NCBI RefSeq assembly: GCF_029227915.1
Contig: NC_079885.1
Span: forward strand, 16,749,001 to 16,813,000
DNA: 64,000 bases
DNA from: Hydractinia symbiolongicarpus
Lineage: Eukaryota; Cnidaria; Hydrozoa; Anthoathecata; Hydractiniidae
Reading direction: 5' to 3'
Shown one piece after another: positions 19,065-29,496 of this stretch. The translations under genes and the position numbers were made by a program. The notes below the pieces were generated by a model. It had not been told where the DNA came from. It saw only the letters and a list, made by a program, of their open reading frames with translations, and did not search any database. Positions within the stretch are counted from its first letter, which is position 1, and the number at the start of each line of letters is the position of its first letter.

Positions 19065-19402
19065 CTTTCCACAAATCATTTAATGAAGTAAATGAAGTAA
19101 AGTACCCATCGACATCCGTGCCGTCTATGCCAGGGATGCGAAAACTTCGGAAGGTCCTATGGTGAGCATGCTTATGTTTCTGGGGTGTGAAGTCTTGCTC
19201 CTTTTGCTGGTCGTCTTCAGCATGATCCTCCCTCGCCTCTTCTTCGACTTCGCCCATCAGGGTCTTCTTGGCTCCATCATAAAGAGCAAGGATGCGATTT
19301 TTTACCGATGTGTATATACTTTGCACCGGCTTTTTAATAGCCTCTGTACATAGTTCACAAGCCAGTCAGACCACTCCCGCAGCTTACTCTTGACTACTGT
19401 GC

Positions 19403-19535
19403 GGGTCTTTCTCATCTCTTGGGGCTCAAAAACATTCATGGCTTCAGGTGTCGGGAGCCGGGGCTCAATCTTACTCTTAATAGGACGGGTCTTTCTCATC
19501 TTTTGACGCTCAAAAACATTCATGGCTTCAGGTGT
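19403..19535. repeat. Internal duplication in the polymerase N-terminal region
   Basis: Two copies of a segment of about 50 bp, containing CTCAAAAACATTCATGGC and then TTCAGGTGT, lie about 84 bp apart (near 19,403-19,453 and 19,487-19,535). They encode repeated PEAMNVFE blocks and lengthen the linker between SAP-like domain and polymerase. Confidence 0.6.
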
Positions 19536-19730
19536 GAATGCTTCCCACGGAGCAGAAACAGGTCTTGGGGTGCCTCTAATAAAGCAATAATGTCGGCCTT
19601 GCGTAGCTTGTAATATCCCCTGAGTCCGCGGGCTTTTGCCTCATCACGTAATTGTTTCACAGTATAAACATTCATATCCTCTTTATTATATGATGGTATA
19701 GCTCAACCAACAACATTTCTGGGACAGAAT

Positions 19731-19859
19731 TCGATTAGGGAACGTCCCTATACATTATGCAATGAAGCGTGACATCATTTCTGGAGCAGTTGCTCATTTG
19801 CTGTATGATGTGTGTGCATACGTGCGTGGCTGTCCCAGAACTAACATTTTCCTATCTCT
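19731..19859 (-). repeat. Polinton right terminal inverted repeat
   Basis: This is the reverse complement of the left arm (590-718). It ends CCTATCTCT and is followed by ATATT, the same 5 bp that precede the left arm. Confidence 0.88.
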
Positions 19860-20615
19860 ATATTGCCTTTTGCAGCCTATTAAAGACCATACACGCAAAT
19901 CACGTGTTTTCTCCTGCCTGAGCAGGTTATCATTGGTCTATTCCCTCCAGTTTCAATGGACTACGACATTCCAAGTCGTTTTCGTTGGCGCCGTGGCGTT
20001 GAAAGACCGGCAACTACGTGCACAGCCCTTTAAAGGCTGTAATATGGCCTTTTGTAGCCTAATAAAGGCCTTATACGTAAACACCGTGCTTCCACAGGAA
20101 CAGGCAGGCTACCATTGGTCTAGTGCTCCCAGTCGCTATGGACTACGGCGTCCCAAATAGTTTTCCAAGAAGGCATTGCTTTAGAACACTGTTAACTACG
20201 TGCCCGACCCTCTGCAAGCTGTAATACTTTCTTTTGGAGCCTAATAAAAGCCTTACACGTGAATCACGTGCTTTCAAGCACCCGGAAAGGCTACCATTGG
20301 TCTAGTGTTCCCAGTCTCAATTGACTACGACGTCCCAAGTCGTTTTCGTTGGCGCCATTGCTTTAGAACACTATTAACTACGTGCACAGCTCTCTAAAGG
20401 CTGTAGTATGGTCATTTGCAGCCTATTAAAGGCGTTATACGTAAATACCCTCGTTCCACCTGCCTGTGGAGGTTACCATTGGTATAGGCCTTCCAGTCTC
20501 AATGGACTACAACATCCCAAGTCGTTTTCTTTGACGCCGTGGCGTTGGAAGACCGGCAACTACGCGCACAGTCCTCTAAATGCTGTATTATTGCCTTTCT
20601 AGCCTGATAAAGGCC
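19860..20615. repeat. Satellite array, 182-bp unit (right block)
   Basis: The block resumes the array cut at 589; unit starts are at 20,005, 20,187, 20,369 and 20,551 (period 182). Joining 589 to 19,865 recreates the normal unit sequence TGTAATATT-GCC with preserved phase to within 1 bp. The array ends abruptly at the BEL/Pao remnant. Confidence 0.88.
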
Positions 20616-21801
20616 TTACTCTTTGAAAAAATCAGGATCATTAATCGCATGTACCAAAACCAGACTACGTACCGAACGAAACGTTTCGCGCTTGACGTTT
20701 TCATTTTGATTTTTGTATTCGACCAGCACACGTCTTACGTTACCATCATTACCGATCTCGACCGACTTAACCATTCCGTAGGTGTAGGTTTTGGAAATAG
20801 CTGAATCAACCTTTGCTAATAACACAACATCACCGAATTCAAGATTTCTATCTTGTGAAAACCATTTGGTTTGTTGCATCAGTTTTGGAACGTGGCTTAG
20901 CAACTAATTTTCGAACCATGCGTCGTAAATTTTTGGTTTAAAGAGTTGGTCTTCAGGAGCTTGAATGGATTGTCAGAAACAATTAGATTTCCAACAGGGC
21001 TTCTATTGTTATTTCGTCCAAGAATGAGCTGTTAGGGGTGATGAGATCCATGTTCCCGACTTCCACAACGTTGCCAACAGCAAGCGGAAGGTTGTTGATT
21101 GTGTTTGCTATAGTCGATACCAGTGTCTCCCACTGTAGGATGGAAAACCTCTGGTTGGTGACTGCTTTTTCTAAGGATTGATTGATTTCCTTTATCTTCC
21201 TCTCCACTTTTCCATTAACGTTGTGGCCACCGACAGGGCATGTCTCGAACTCCACGCTTCGTACTCGGAACACTTGTGTTTTTATATCTGTGAAATTCAG
21301 CTTCATGGTCTTTGATCCTTTAACGAGTTGAGAACCTTCATCGCAGAACACTTTCTTCGGAAAGCCATATCTGGTAGAAAAGCGGGTGAAGGATTGTATG
21401 AATGCTATCGATGAGTAATCATCCATTACGTTGATCATCACAGCTGAAGTTGAACAGCAACGGTACACAACAAACCTCTTGACTGTGGTCCTCTTGTGAG
21501 CAGTTAAGAATGACTGATGAGGACCACTCAAATCCAATTGAGTGTTATAGAACGCAAGTGCAATGGTCATGCTTGATGTAGGAATCTGGCCCATAATGGC
21601 TTGAATTTGTTTCTTGTTGATCAGGCGACATTTGATGCACGACTTCTTGATCATCTTCACTAATGGAGGACAATCAATGACATAGACTTTCTTTAAGACC
21701 TCCCTAATGGCTGTCTCAATCCCAGCATGTTTGCTTGATTTTCTGTTCCAGTGAACATCATAGATGATGCTGAATGCAAGAGGTGAATTTTTGTGAACCA
21801 A
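20616..21801 (-). pseudogene. BEL/Pao integrase and C-terminal domain
   Basis: The 21,801-20,983 frame carries a zinc-binding N-terminus (WNRKSSKHAGIETAIRE ... CIKC) and an rve core: D in LDLSGPH, D in FCDEGSQL and E in VNGKVERKIKEIN, so the DDE triad is retained. The next frame (20,903-20,616, WFSQDRNLEFGDVVLLAK ... RSVRSLVLV) matches the DUF5641-type tail typical of Pao integrases. It is separated from the core by a short interruption near 20,940. The product would integrate the retroelement cDNA. Confidence 0.78.
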
Positions 21802-21816
21802 TAGAACACAAAATGT

Positions 21817-22755
21817 TTATGCAGTCAAGTCCAACATAGCTTTAGTGAATCTTCCAACAATTGTTGCATTGCTTTTTGACAAGATACGACCATTGTACAT
21901 CAGAATTCCATCCTTGAGTGTTGAGATGGGTTCGTATTTACGTGGATCGACGAAATACAGAATCTCCTGAGTTGCCTTTTTAAAGAAATACGATTCTGCT
22001 AGGTGAATTTCTGTTTCAGTGAGATGTATTGACCTGACAAAGTTGATGGTTGATGAGCACTTGTTTTTGATTGCATCACAGAATTTAATGACGTAAGCAA
22101 GTATTCGAACAATAGTGTGGAAGTTCTTGCGACTTGGGTCAATCAGATATTTTGAAAATGAGTATCGCTCTGAAAATCCTTGATCTTCCTTCCTGGTGAC
22201 GTAGAAAGTTTCCTTGCTGATTTCCTTGATTTCCGAATCATTTAAACATAGGTCTCTAGCGCTTAGGACAGGGAATTGAGATTGATCTCCTCGCATCCAG
22301 CCAGATCCATTGATCCTCGGTGATGATTCAGATATGTCCTTGATGGTTGCCCCTTTCCTGGTACCGATATCTGCAATCATGTTGGTGGTGTTTACATAAA
22401 ACCATTGACTTTTCTCTGTGAATCTTCTTGTCTCTACAACTCGGTTTCGTACATACTGCTTAAGAGGCTTCTCTTCATTTTCAATCCAATGTAAAACGAT
22501 TTGGATGTCAGTGAACTTTATTGATGACTGATCCCATTCTTTCAAAGCACGTCTTACGGTTTCTCCTGTATGAGTGTTGATAACTGCAGCATACAATTCT
22601 GTCCTTGGTTGGGTGAAATCTTTTGGCACAGATCTTGTTCGGCCAAAAAGGAGTTGACAGGAGTATTGCCCATTACGTCCGAGAAATCTTCCGTAGATTG
22701 CGACACAAACCATTGAGTGGCTGGCATCTGCGAAGTCAAGTGTTTCAATGTTCAA
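21817..22755 (-). pseudogene. BEL/Pao RNase H-like and linker region
   Basis: An open frame of 312 residues starts LDFADASHSMVCVAIYGR, the RNase H-like segment with ADAS. FTQPRTELYAAVINT and KFTDIQIVLHWIENEEKPL follow, as in Pao polyproteins. It ends with EPISTLKDGILMYNGRILS, the usual lead-in to the integrase zinc domain. The reverse transcriptase that should precede it is mostly gone. Confidence 0.72.
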
Positions 22756-23664
22756 ACTGACAGTATTCAGGTACTATGGCACGCTTGAACTTTATGGTAC
22801 CAAGTTCCTTGATAAAATTGAAAATTGATTCCCAGATTGGACGCAGATTGTCTAGAATGGTGTCATCCCAGTCAAGTTTCTGATGAACAAGTTCTTGGAA
22901 GTCAACTTTCATCGCTGCCAAATTGCGATGCCAAAATCGTTTTGAAGTTGCAGTTGAACATCTTGGGGAAGGTTGCGCATGTAATTGACATAACCAAGCT
23001 GATGCAACTTGGCTTCCGATTCAAGCACATCTTGCTTGTCCTTCTGATTCTTTGGTAAATTGAGCTTACGAACTTGTTGTATGTAAACTTTCATTGCCTT
23101 TTCCCTGTTGTTGGTAAGTCTTGTATCTGGATCGGCTACAAATGGAAGAAGTGCTGTAGCGGTGTTGTTTTTGAAGTTTATTGTAATTGAAGAGTTGATG
23201 ATGCTTTGTTCGACTTCCTCTTTGCAGCTGATGATTTCATTTGACGGATGCTTACGCATCTTGCAATCTCTACAGTTTGGACAGCGGTATACGATTTCAC
23301 TGCCTGAAGCCTCAACCTCCTCGAAGACCCTCATGAAATGTGGACTGATGCATCTGCGCATCTGTGAGGTTTGATGGATGTAGGTCTTTCAGGTTGTGTG
23401 ACTGACTGTATCCCAAGAGTGGAACGTTTGGTTGATTCCTCATCATGTTGAATTGACTTGAGAAGACAGTGGTGGCCATGGTTGAGTGAAATTGTTGATA
23501 CAGTTTCGTGAAGCTGCAGTGTGGACCACCAACAACGCCTCTTCCTCCTGATGAGTTTATAAACTTCATACAATGCAAGTCCAGATGGTAATTGGGTTAC
23601 CATATTTGGGTGGTGACGAAGGTACTTTATCCCAATCATCAAGTGTACCTCTCCGCCGATGGTT
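22756..23664 (-). pseudogene. BEL/Pao reverse transcriptase leader, catalytic core deleted
   Basis: Three overlapping broken frames carry the segment upstream of the RT core, e.g. VADPDTRLTNNREKAMKVY and LPQDVQLQLQNDFGIAIWQR. In intact Pao elements this runs directly into the RT palm. Here about 150 bp later the RNase H part begins, so the YxDD-containing core (normally around 200 or more residues) is missing. Confidence 0.65.
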
Positions 23665-24153
23665 TATGGAAACTTCGGAAGTGGATTTGTTCTTCCTTTT
23701 GCTACGTGAATGTCGACGATGTCACTCTCAACGTCATGCAACGGATAATTTGGGAATCTGGACGTAATTTGATCCAGGCATGGTCCAGAAAATACAACTT
23801 CCTGGCCATCATGTGACGGAAATGTGATGCTGTAGACACCATCCGACTGCGCTTGACACTCTTCGACACCTCCGATGGTTACTGGTTCGGATGTCATCAT
23901 CTTGGCTCTGCTTCTGAGTAGCTGGATGCCTTTTTTTGCTAATTACAAAATCACTACAACCGGTATCGTAGAAGATGAGTAGGTTGCTGCCGTTGATTGT
24001 GATTTCTTTGCAAATGATGGTAAAGACGGGTTTTTGATGAATCGTTTGACAAAGGTTTGCACGAGTTGTTGGTTCGTAAGTAACATCTTGTGGTCCTCGC
24101 TTACCAGAACATCCCTTTTCACGATGTCCTTCTGGTGTGATGAATGAGTGCAT
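23664..24153 (-). pseudogene. BEL/Pao aspartic protease
   Basis: The frame from 24,153 includes VFTIICKEITINGSNLLIFYDTGCSDFVIS. DTG is the retropepsin active-site triad, flanked by hydrophobic strands. It is separated by frameshifts from gag and from the following segment (VVFSGPCLDQITSRFP). It would process the polyprotein. Confidence 0.65.
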
Positions 24154-25838
24154 ACAAAGTCACGTTGACACTTTTCTTCAGCATGTTTTCCGAAGGATGC
24201 GTCTGCACCAGGGAACAAGCATTGTACACAGAAACCTTTTTGTTGAAGAAGTTCGAATCGATCAGCAGGTGATTTCAAAACAAATAATTTGCATGTGTAG
24301 TACTGGATGATCTTGCTTCCTCTTGGACCGTCTGTTGAGATGTGGTTTGATGTTTCGTCAGGTGAATTGCAGATGCAGCATTTTGGTTCACTTGTGTCTT
24401 GATTCCAGTGGCATAAGGTGCTTCGTTTGCCTCCATACTGCTTCGCTTCTTCTTTCTTGTGTGCATCAGACTGCTTGAAGATCAGGAAATGTTTCTGCTC
24501 ACTGACTCTCCTCTCTTTGCTGAGAAAGACAATCAACTTCTGCCAGGTTTCTTTTTGGCTGAGGTTGTCTTCACAGTTGTGTTCAAGGAAGGTGGTTGAG
24601 CGTCGATCACCAATGACTTGATGGATTCTTGTGATTGTATCGCCGTAGTAGGAGGTATTCTTCTATCTTGTGCTTCTCAGCTAGCGTTGCAACTTCTTTC
24701 ATTAGGCTGATGAGTGTGCTCATGCCAGAAACGAGCTTTTCGGAATCCCTTTTGTTGAATTCAAGATTCTTCAGTTTTTGTAATTTTTGTGTCATCATTA
24801 CCTTTGCATCACCAAACGACTCTTTGAGACGTTTCCATATGTCACCGATTTTGTCAATGTTTTTGACCATTGTTAGTGCAGGATCTGCCAGGTAGTTGTT
24901 TCGTAGCAAGTCTGGCAAAAGATCTGCTGCTGTTGTTGACAGGTGCATTTTTTCGAAATTGCTTCGGAATGTATAGTAGTCAGTGTTTGAATCATATCCG
25001 GAGAACTTCTGTAGTTTGATGTTGAGGTTCGATTTCTTGAAGCCTGCATGTTTGTTAAGTTCTCTTATTTACGTATCCCCGAACTTAAGTTGCTGACAAT
25101 GTTTGTTTTAGTTCATTGAGCTGCATGTAGTTTTCACCAGTCTTTTTGATATCGGTTAGTAGGCCAGCATTGGTTAATGAGGTTTCAAGGCATTCTTTGT
25201 AGTTGTCCTTGATCTTGTCTAGCTTGGTGTTATGTGAAAGATCTTTTCTCAACTGCAAGAGTTCATTTGAGTCAACTGTCTTAACGTTTTGGCTGAATAT
25301 GACTTCTAGCTCTTTGATGGCTGCATTGGTGCATTTGAGTAGAAAGGTGACGGCTTGCTTTTTCTGCCTGGTTTCATTTACGGTGACCATCTGCTGTTGA
25401 AGCCTTGCTTTTGTCTTAATATCACTCGCTCACCGTTTTTATGAGATCCCTTATCGAGATGATAGCTTGATTGACTGAGATCTTCGTATCCTCTCCAAGC
25501 TGCTCCCTTTGGATGTTAACTTTGACCTCTTTTCTACAAATGGAGCTTCTGATTTGATCCAGCTTGGTAATGATGATGTTTAGTTCTTCTGCACCCAGAT
25601 CCTTGATGGGGCTTTCGTCGATGATGTCCATTGCTTCCTGGGCTAATACCATCATGTAAATACCATTATCACTGGGTTCAGCCATGGTTGGTGTGGTTGT
25701 TGCAGGTGATAACGAAGGACTGGCTTGCTCGTGAAGTGAAAGATTGTTGAATTGAGCAGTAACTTCCTCCCCGAGTGGAACGACTTGACCTGTACTGATC
25801 AGTAGATTATAATTAATCCTGTTTCCTCGTATTGTCAT
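23943..25838 (-). pseudogene. BEL/Pao gag with DUF1759-like and cysteine-rich regions
   Basis: It starts at ATG 25,838 (MTIRGNRINYNLLISTG). Frames 25,838-25,422, 25,390-25,085, about 25,060-24,607 and 24,536-23,943 together form gag. LQKFSGYDSNTDYYTF and LLPDLLRNNYLADPALTMV fit the DUF1759 retroelement gag domain. The last part has CCIC, FCVQCLFPG and HAEEKCQRDFVCTH, the Pao-type zinc-binding block. Several stops separate the frames. It forms the capsid of the retroelement particle. Confidence 0.68.
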
Positions 25839-25859
25839 TGGACGTTACACATCAACAGC

Positions 25860-26450
25860 TTGAATAATTTGATACCTGTTTGAATGTAAGGCGGACTGGG
25901 TTATTGAGAATTGACTTGTTTGTAACTTGTGAATATGTTCAAACTAAAGTAAATTTTTACAAAAATTTTTAATAAACTAAAAAATTGAACTGACAAATTC
26001 TAGAGTGACAATAATATTGAGTTTGAAAAATTAAAATTGACTTAACCTAAGAAGACACACTTAAGAAACAAAAATGGCTGACACTGAAATAAAACAAAAC
26101 TTACCAGGTAGTCAGTGTAAATAGTACTGAGTGTACCCAGTGCAGATTATTTTTAAATTAAACTTGTTTAAAGTTGATTTGACAGATGTTATAAAATTAG
26201 TCTTTGAAATTCATGTTACAACAGAAATAATTGCCTAGTGAATTACATACAAAATTACAGCATTTATCTAAGATGAGCATAAGGAATAAAATAAAATAAT
26301 GACCTAAGGGAATATAAATAACATACATGATTTTTTGATAATAATCAATTGAATATAATCACCTAGGGACCATAACAATAAAAATAAATGTGATTAAAAA
26401 AGATAATGGTGGAAAAAGACGAGGAGAAATTTTTGTCTTTATAAATGTTC
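25860..26450. other. Non-coding AT-rich leader/LTR candidate of the BEL/Pao element
   Basis: There is no convincing frame. It is AT-rich with many short A/T runs. It lies where the 5' LTR and leader of the minus-strand BEL/Pao element belong. The motif CCTAGGGACC and the related CACCTAG... and CCTAAGGG... blocks recur but are short. Confidence 0.35.
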
Positions 26451-26461
26451 ATGTTGCAGCA

Positions 26462-28017
26462 AACGTAGTTAGATAGATATCATGGTAATCACCTAGCGTA
26501 ACTTGATCACCCTCCGGCTTGATGCAATTCTATACTTGTGTAGCATGCTCGTAGTCTTCGGTAAGGATTTCTTTCATATTGAGCTTGATATAAAAAGCCT
26601 TCTATGGAGGTAGCTCCAACTCTTCAAATCGTTGCCAGCCATCCATGTATTCAAGGGTAGACTTCTTTAGGTCGCATTGTCTTGAACAAGTCTACCTTAT
26701 TGAAAAACCATCGGAGATTTACACACTGTTCATCGCTAAGGTTGCTTGATAGATTATCTGGGCTCGATGCAATAAATCTACAGCTATCGATGAATCTGAG
26801 CTCTATGTTCTTAAATACCTGCTCTCTGCTCGACTTTGTAACACCTGCTAACGTCACCTTAACATTGACGTTAAAGCTGATATACTTCTCAGAATTTTCC
26901 GCGATGCAGCCTATGTCTTTTGTATTGTATTTCTCTCTTAGTTCTCTAATGAAAAGATGCGTGTCGTACCCACTCAGGTTATAGAAGATGATGGGGATGT
27001 GTTTTGGAATTTTATACGCTAGGTTGCAATTGTTATGGGCTGCACTTTGGTAGAGACCTGTGTAATGACAGTGATCTCGAACCTTGCGATTATGCGCAGA
27101 TTTTCTCATACAGATGTGGCATTCTGTTGCCTTGTTGTACTCTTTCTTTTTCATTTCCGTGAGCTCCGTCATCGGCTGCTGTGGGAATGTATTATAGCTA
27201 CAACCTCTTCACCTCGTCTTCCAGATGGTCCACGAATCGCTTAACACAATCTTTGCCACGGTAAACTGTTCGTGGATTCGGTACATCTCCATAAGCAAAT
27301 TTGCTATATGTGCACCAGCTTGATGGCACATGCTTGTTCAGCTTCCTGGTCTTACTCTTTCTACGATCTTCTACCGGGATGAGTAGACTTTTAAAGTCTG
27401 CATAAATCGCAAATGGCACCTTAAACAGCATCTGACCATGCTGGTATTGCATCTATTTTCACTTTCCTTTGGCATCGTAATCTTAACTGCTTCGTGATCT
27501 ATGCAGTAGTTATAGCGCTTGTTTCTCGATTCGATTGTGTTGATTGCCGCTAGATAGTTTAGACAAAAATGCTGTAGGTTACGTTTTATACGATTCTCTC
27601 GACTCAACAATCTTGATAGGTTTTTGATGCAGGTGGAGTGTGTCTTTCTATCGTTTTTTATGAGTAGCAGGTTTACCTGTTTACTACGCGTGATGTTGTG
27701 GTTGGATCGTCGCAGGGTATTAATGCTCTTCTTCGTCATGTAAAGCACGTTTCCAGCAATGTCTGGGCTGTTCTTCATAAACTTGGATATGCTTTTGATA
27801 GTCGTAGGGAACTCTATGCTCTGCCAGTTGTAGCGATATTCGAATTCTCGTAGTTTGGATATCCTTTGCACATCTTCCCCGATCTCTTCATGGTGTAAGG
27901 ATGCTATGACGCTCCTCTTAAAGCACTCTTCATCTTCGTCCTTGGGGTTGATGATAGCCTTTTTTGCAGAGATCCATGCGGGCAGTTCTATGTAAGAAGA
28001 ACCTCTCGTGAGATGCA
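26462..28017 (-). pseudogene. Second Polinton family-B polymerase, internal fragment
   Basis: It reads, in order, LHLTRGSSYIELPAW, NPKDEDEECFK, IYADFKSLLIPVEDR (exo I, D..K instead of D..E), a CHICMRKS...HCHYTGLY zinc motif, IIFYNLSGYDTHLFIREL (exo II) and DYHDIYLTT, with several frameshifts and stops. It corresponds to the part of the first polymerase at about 13,330-14,900 but is clearly divergent, so it is a different element and not a recent duplicate. It is cut by satellite at 28,017 and by the BEL/Pao element at about 26,460. Confidence 0.8.
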
Positions 28018-29010
28018 GTCAAGGAAAACGACTTTCCTTGCTGTCAAGGAAAACGACTTTTGACCTTGTAGTCCGTTGAGATTGGAAGGAATAGATCAAT
28101 GGCCACCTGTCTCAGCGCCTGGAACCACGGGAATTAAGCGCAGGGCCTTTATTAGGCTGTAAAAACCATATAACAGCCTTTGTAGGACCTTTCCTCCAAG
28201 GTAGGACTGTGCACGCAGTTGTCGGGCTTCTAAAGGCCTGGTGCATAGGAAAACAACTTGGGACGTTGTAGTCCATTGAGATTAAGAGGACTAGATGAAT
28301 GACAACCTGTCTCCGCGCTTAGAACTACGTGAATTACGTGTAGTGCCCTTATTTGGCCGTAAAATGCTATATTACAGCCTTTAGAGGCCTGTGCATGCAG
28401 TTGAGGGGTTTCTAAAGGCCTGGTGCCAAGGAAACGACATGAGGTGTTTTAGTCCAATAACAATGAAAGTACTAGACCGATAGCCACATGTTTGGGCGCT
28501 TGGAACCACGTGATTACGTGTAGAGCCTTTATTAGGCCATTAGAGGCTACATTACAGCCTTCGGACGCCTGTGCACGCATTTGGCTGGCGTCTAAAGGCG
28601 TGGTGCCAAGGGACGACTTGAAACGACGTAGTTTATTGACATTGGAAGCCCTAGACCGATGTCCACCTGTCTGCGAACCTGGAAGCACGTGATTTGCGTG
28701 TAGGGCCTTTATTGGGCTATAAAGGGCCATAATAAAGCGTTTGGAGCCCTAAGCACGCAGTTGGCGTGTTTCTAAATGCCTGGTGCCAAGGAAAACAACT
28801 TGGGACGTTGTAGTCCATTGAGTATGGAAGCACTAGACCGCCTGGTCTAGTCCTTCCAATCTCGCCTGGTGCCAAGGAAACGACTTGAGGCGTTGTAGTC
28901 CAATGACAATGAAAGTACTATACCGATAGCCACCAGTCTGGGCGCTCGGAACCACGTAAATTAAGTGTATGCCCTTATTAGGCTGCGAAAGGCAATATTA
29001 CAGCCTTTGT
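28018..29010. repeat. Satellite array in inverted orientation
   Basis: Units contain the reverse complements of the left array's landmarks: AAAACGACTT, GTAGTCCATTGAGATT, GGCCTTTATTAGGC and GCCTTT...GTGCACGCAG. Anchor positions near 28,067, 28,278, 28,448, 28,630, 28,810 and 28,895 show less regular spacing than the left block. The copies are more diverged and partly deleted. Confidence 0.8.
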
Positions 29011-29187
29011 AATTAATAAATATTCTCAATCTTTCCCGCAGGCGATTTTTACTAATTAATCCAGTGAAATGACAAGCAACAAATTTAGAGGTATAAAGCA
29101 CAGTAATTTTCTGTGTTTTGAGCACAGCAAAGAAGCCTTTAAGGAGAAGGTTTCCTAATGTTTGTACTCCTTCTATTTATTTTACAG

Positions 29188-29496
29188 ATGGAGTATTTTC
29201 TTCGGGAAAAAGAATATACCCCAAATGTTTTGGAAGACGTTCAAAAGTCGAAGGTAGGTAGGTAGCTAACTAAAACTCAACTAAATATAATTTTTATATG
29301 AACTAAATGGTTTGTACGTATACCACACTAGCTATAAATAAGTATAAGCATAGCTTTTTAGGTGTCATGTGATTCCATATCCTTATTTCAAAAAGAAGAT
29401 TTTTTAAAGATAGGTAATGCATTAGGCGATGTGTACATCCTACTAAATAAATTTGCACAAGAAAGAAAACCAGAGTTTAAAAGAGCCCCTAAATAA
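29188..29496 (+). CDS. Two C-terminal exons of a SAM-like domain protein
   Basis: Exon 29,188-29,253 follows TTTATTTTACAG and ends AAG|GTAGGT. Exon 29,362-29,496 follows TTTTTAG and ends TAA. Joined in phase 0 they read through 66 residues: MEYFLREKEYTPNVLEDV, then ISLFQKEDFLKIGNALGDVY. The pattern FLREKxY..NVLEDV...LFQKEDFLKIG.ALGD resembles a SAM domain. It may be the end of a larger gene whose upstream exons I cannot find, because inverted satellite lies just upstream, or a piece of a mobile element. Codons before 29,188 stay open for a short distance only. Confidence 0.42.

Larger units (their letters stand above)
15190..19080 (-). mobile_element. CR1-like non-LTR retrotransposon (LINE) nested in the polymerase gene
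   Basis: It has two ORFs in the order coiled-coil/esterase ORF1 then endonuclease-reverse transcriptase ORF2. The 3' end is marked by an AAAT-type simple tail (about 15,190-15,212 on +) rather than a plain poly(A). A small hairpin (GTTAGCC/GGCTAAC, 15,224-15,240) lies just inside. The exact ends are uncertain by about 20 bp, and I see no clear target-site duplication. Both ORFs have internal deletions, so the copy is dead. Confidence 0.8.
11810..19675 (-). pseudogene. Protein-primed family-B DNA polymerase with N-terminal SAP-like domain, split by a LINE
   Basis: The gene starts at ATG 19675 with a SAP-like domain (YTVKQLRDEAKARGLRGYYKL), passes a frameshift near 19,560, then a linker with a WSDWLVNYV segment and IDGTDVDGYF near 19,100. 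There the LINE intervenes, and it resumes at about 15,185. Exonuclease motif I is YADFESL (about 14,260), and a CHIC...HCHYTGLY zinc motif lies near 13,950. Exo II is FHNLSGYD (about 13,840). Polymerase motif A is YLDANNLYG (about 13,030), motif B NLSVFGKT (about 12,590) and motif C GDTDS (about 12,300). Breaks are TGA at 14,060-14,058 and 13,937-13,935, a frameshift near 13,290, a TAG near 13,185, and shifts near 12,310 and 12,100. The enzyme would replicate the linear element using a protein primer. Confidence 0.85.
590..19859. mobile_element. Polinton/Maverick DNA transposon (virus-like), decayed, with nested LINE
   Basis: The element is bounded by inverted repeats (590-718 and 19,731-19,859) that start AG and end CT, as usual for Polintons. 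It is flanked by a 5-bp direct repeat ATATT (585-589 and 19,860-19,864); Polintons usually make 6-bp duplications, so one base may have changed. It encodes the diagnostic set: family-B polymerase, retrovirus-like integrase, A32-like ATPase and double jelly-roll capsid protein, plus about a dozen small genes. I did not recognise an adenain-like cysteine protease. Genes lie in convergent and divergent blocks. The element is about 19.3 kb including a LINE of about 3.9 kb. Most genes carry stops or frameshifts, so this copy is not autonomous. Confidence 0.92.
20616..26450 (-). mobile_element. BEL/Pao LTR retrotransposon remnant, 3'-truncated
   Basis: The pieces are in order gag, protease, degenerate RT region, RNase H region and integrase, all on the minus strand. 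At the left the sequence goes from the last coding codon (FFKE stop, about 20,616) straight into satellite, so no 3' LTR is present. At the right, non-coding sequence (25,860-26,450) could be 5' LTR plus leader, but with only one end present the LTR cannot be delimited. It is joined to a second Polinton fragment at about 26,455. Confidence 0.78.

Noticed and set aside
28449-28730. Frames in both directions across the inverted satellite
   Set aside because: They are translations of satellite units without conserved coding pattern; the same applies to frames at 345-539, 19,762-20,160 and 20,408-20,602.
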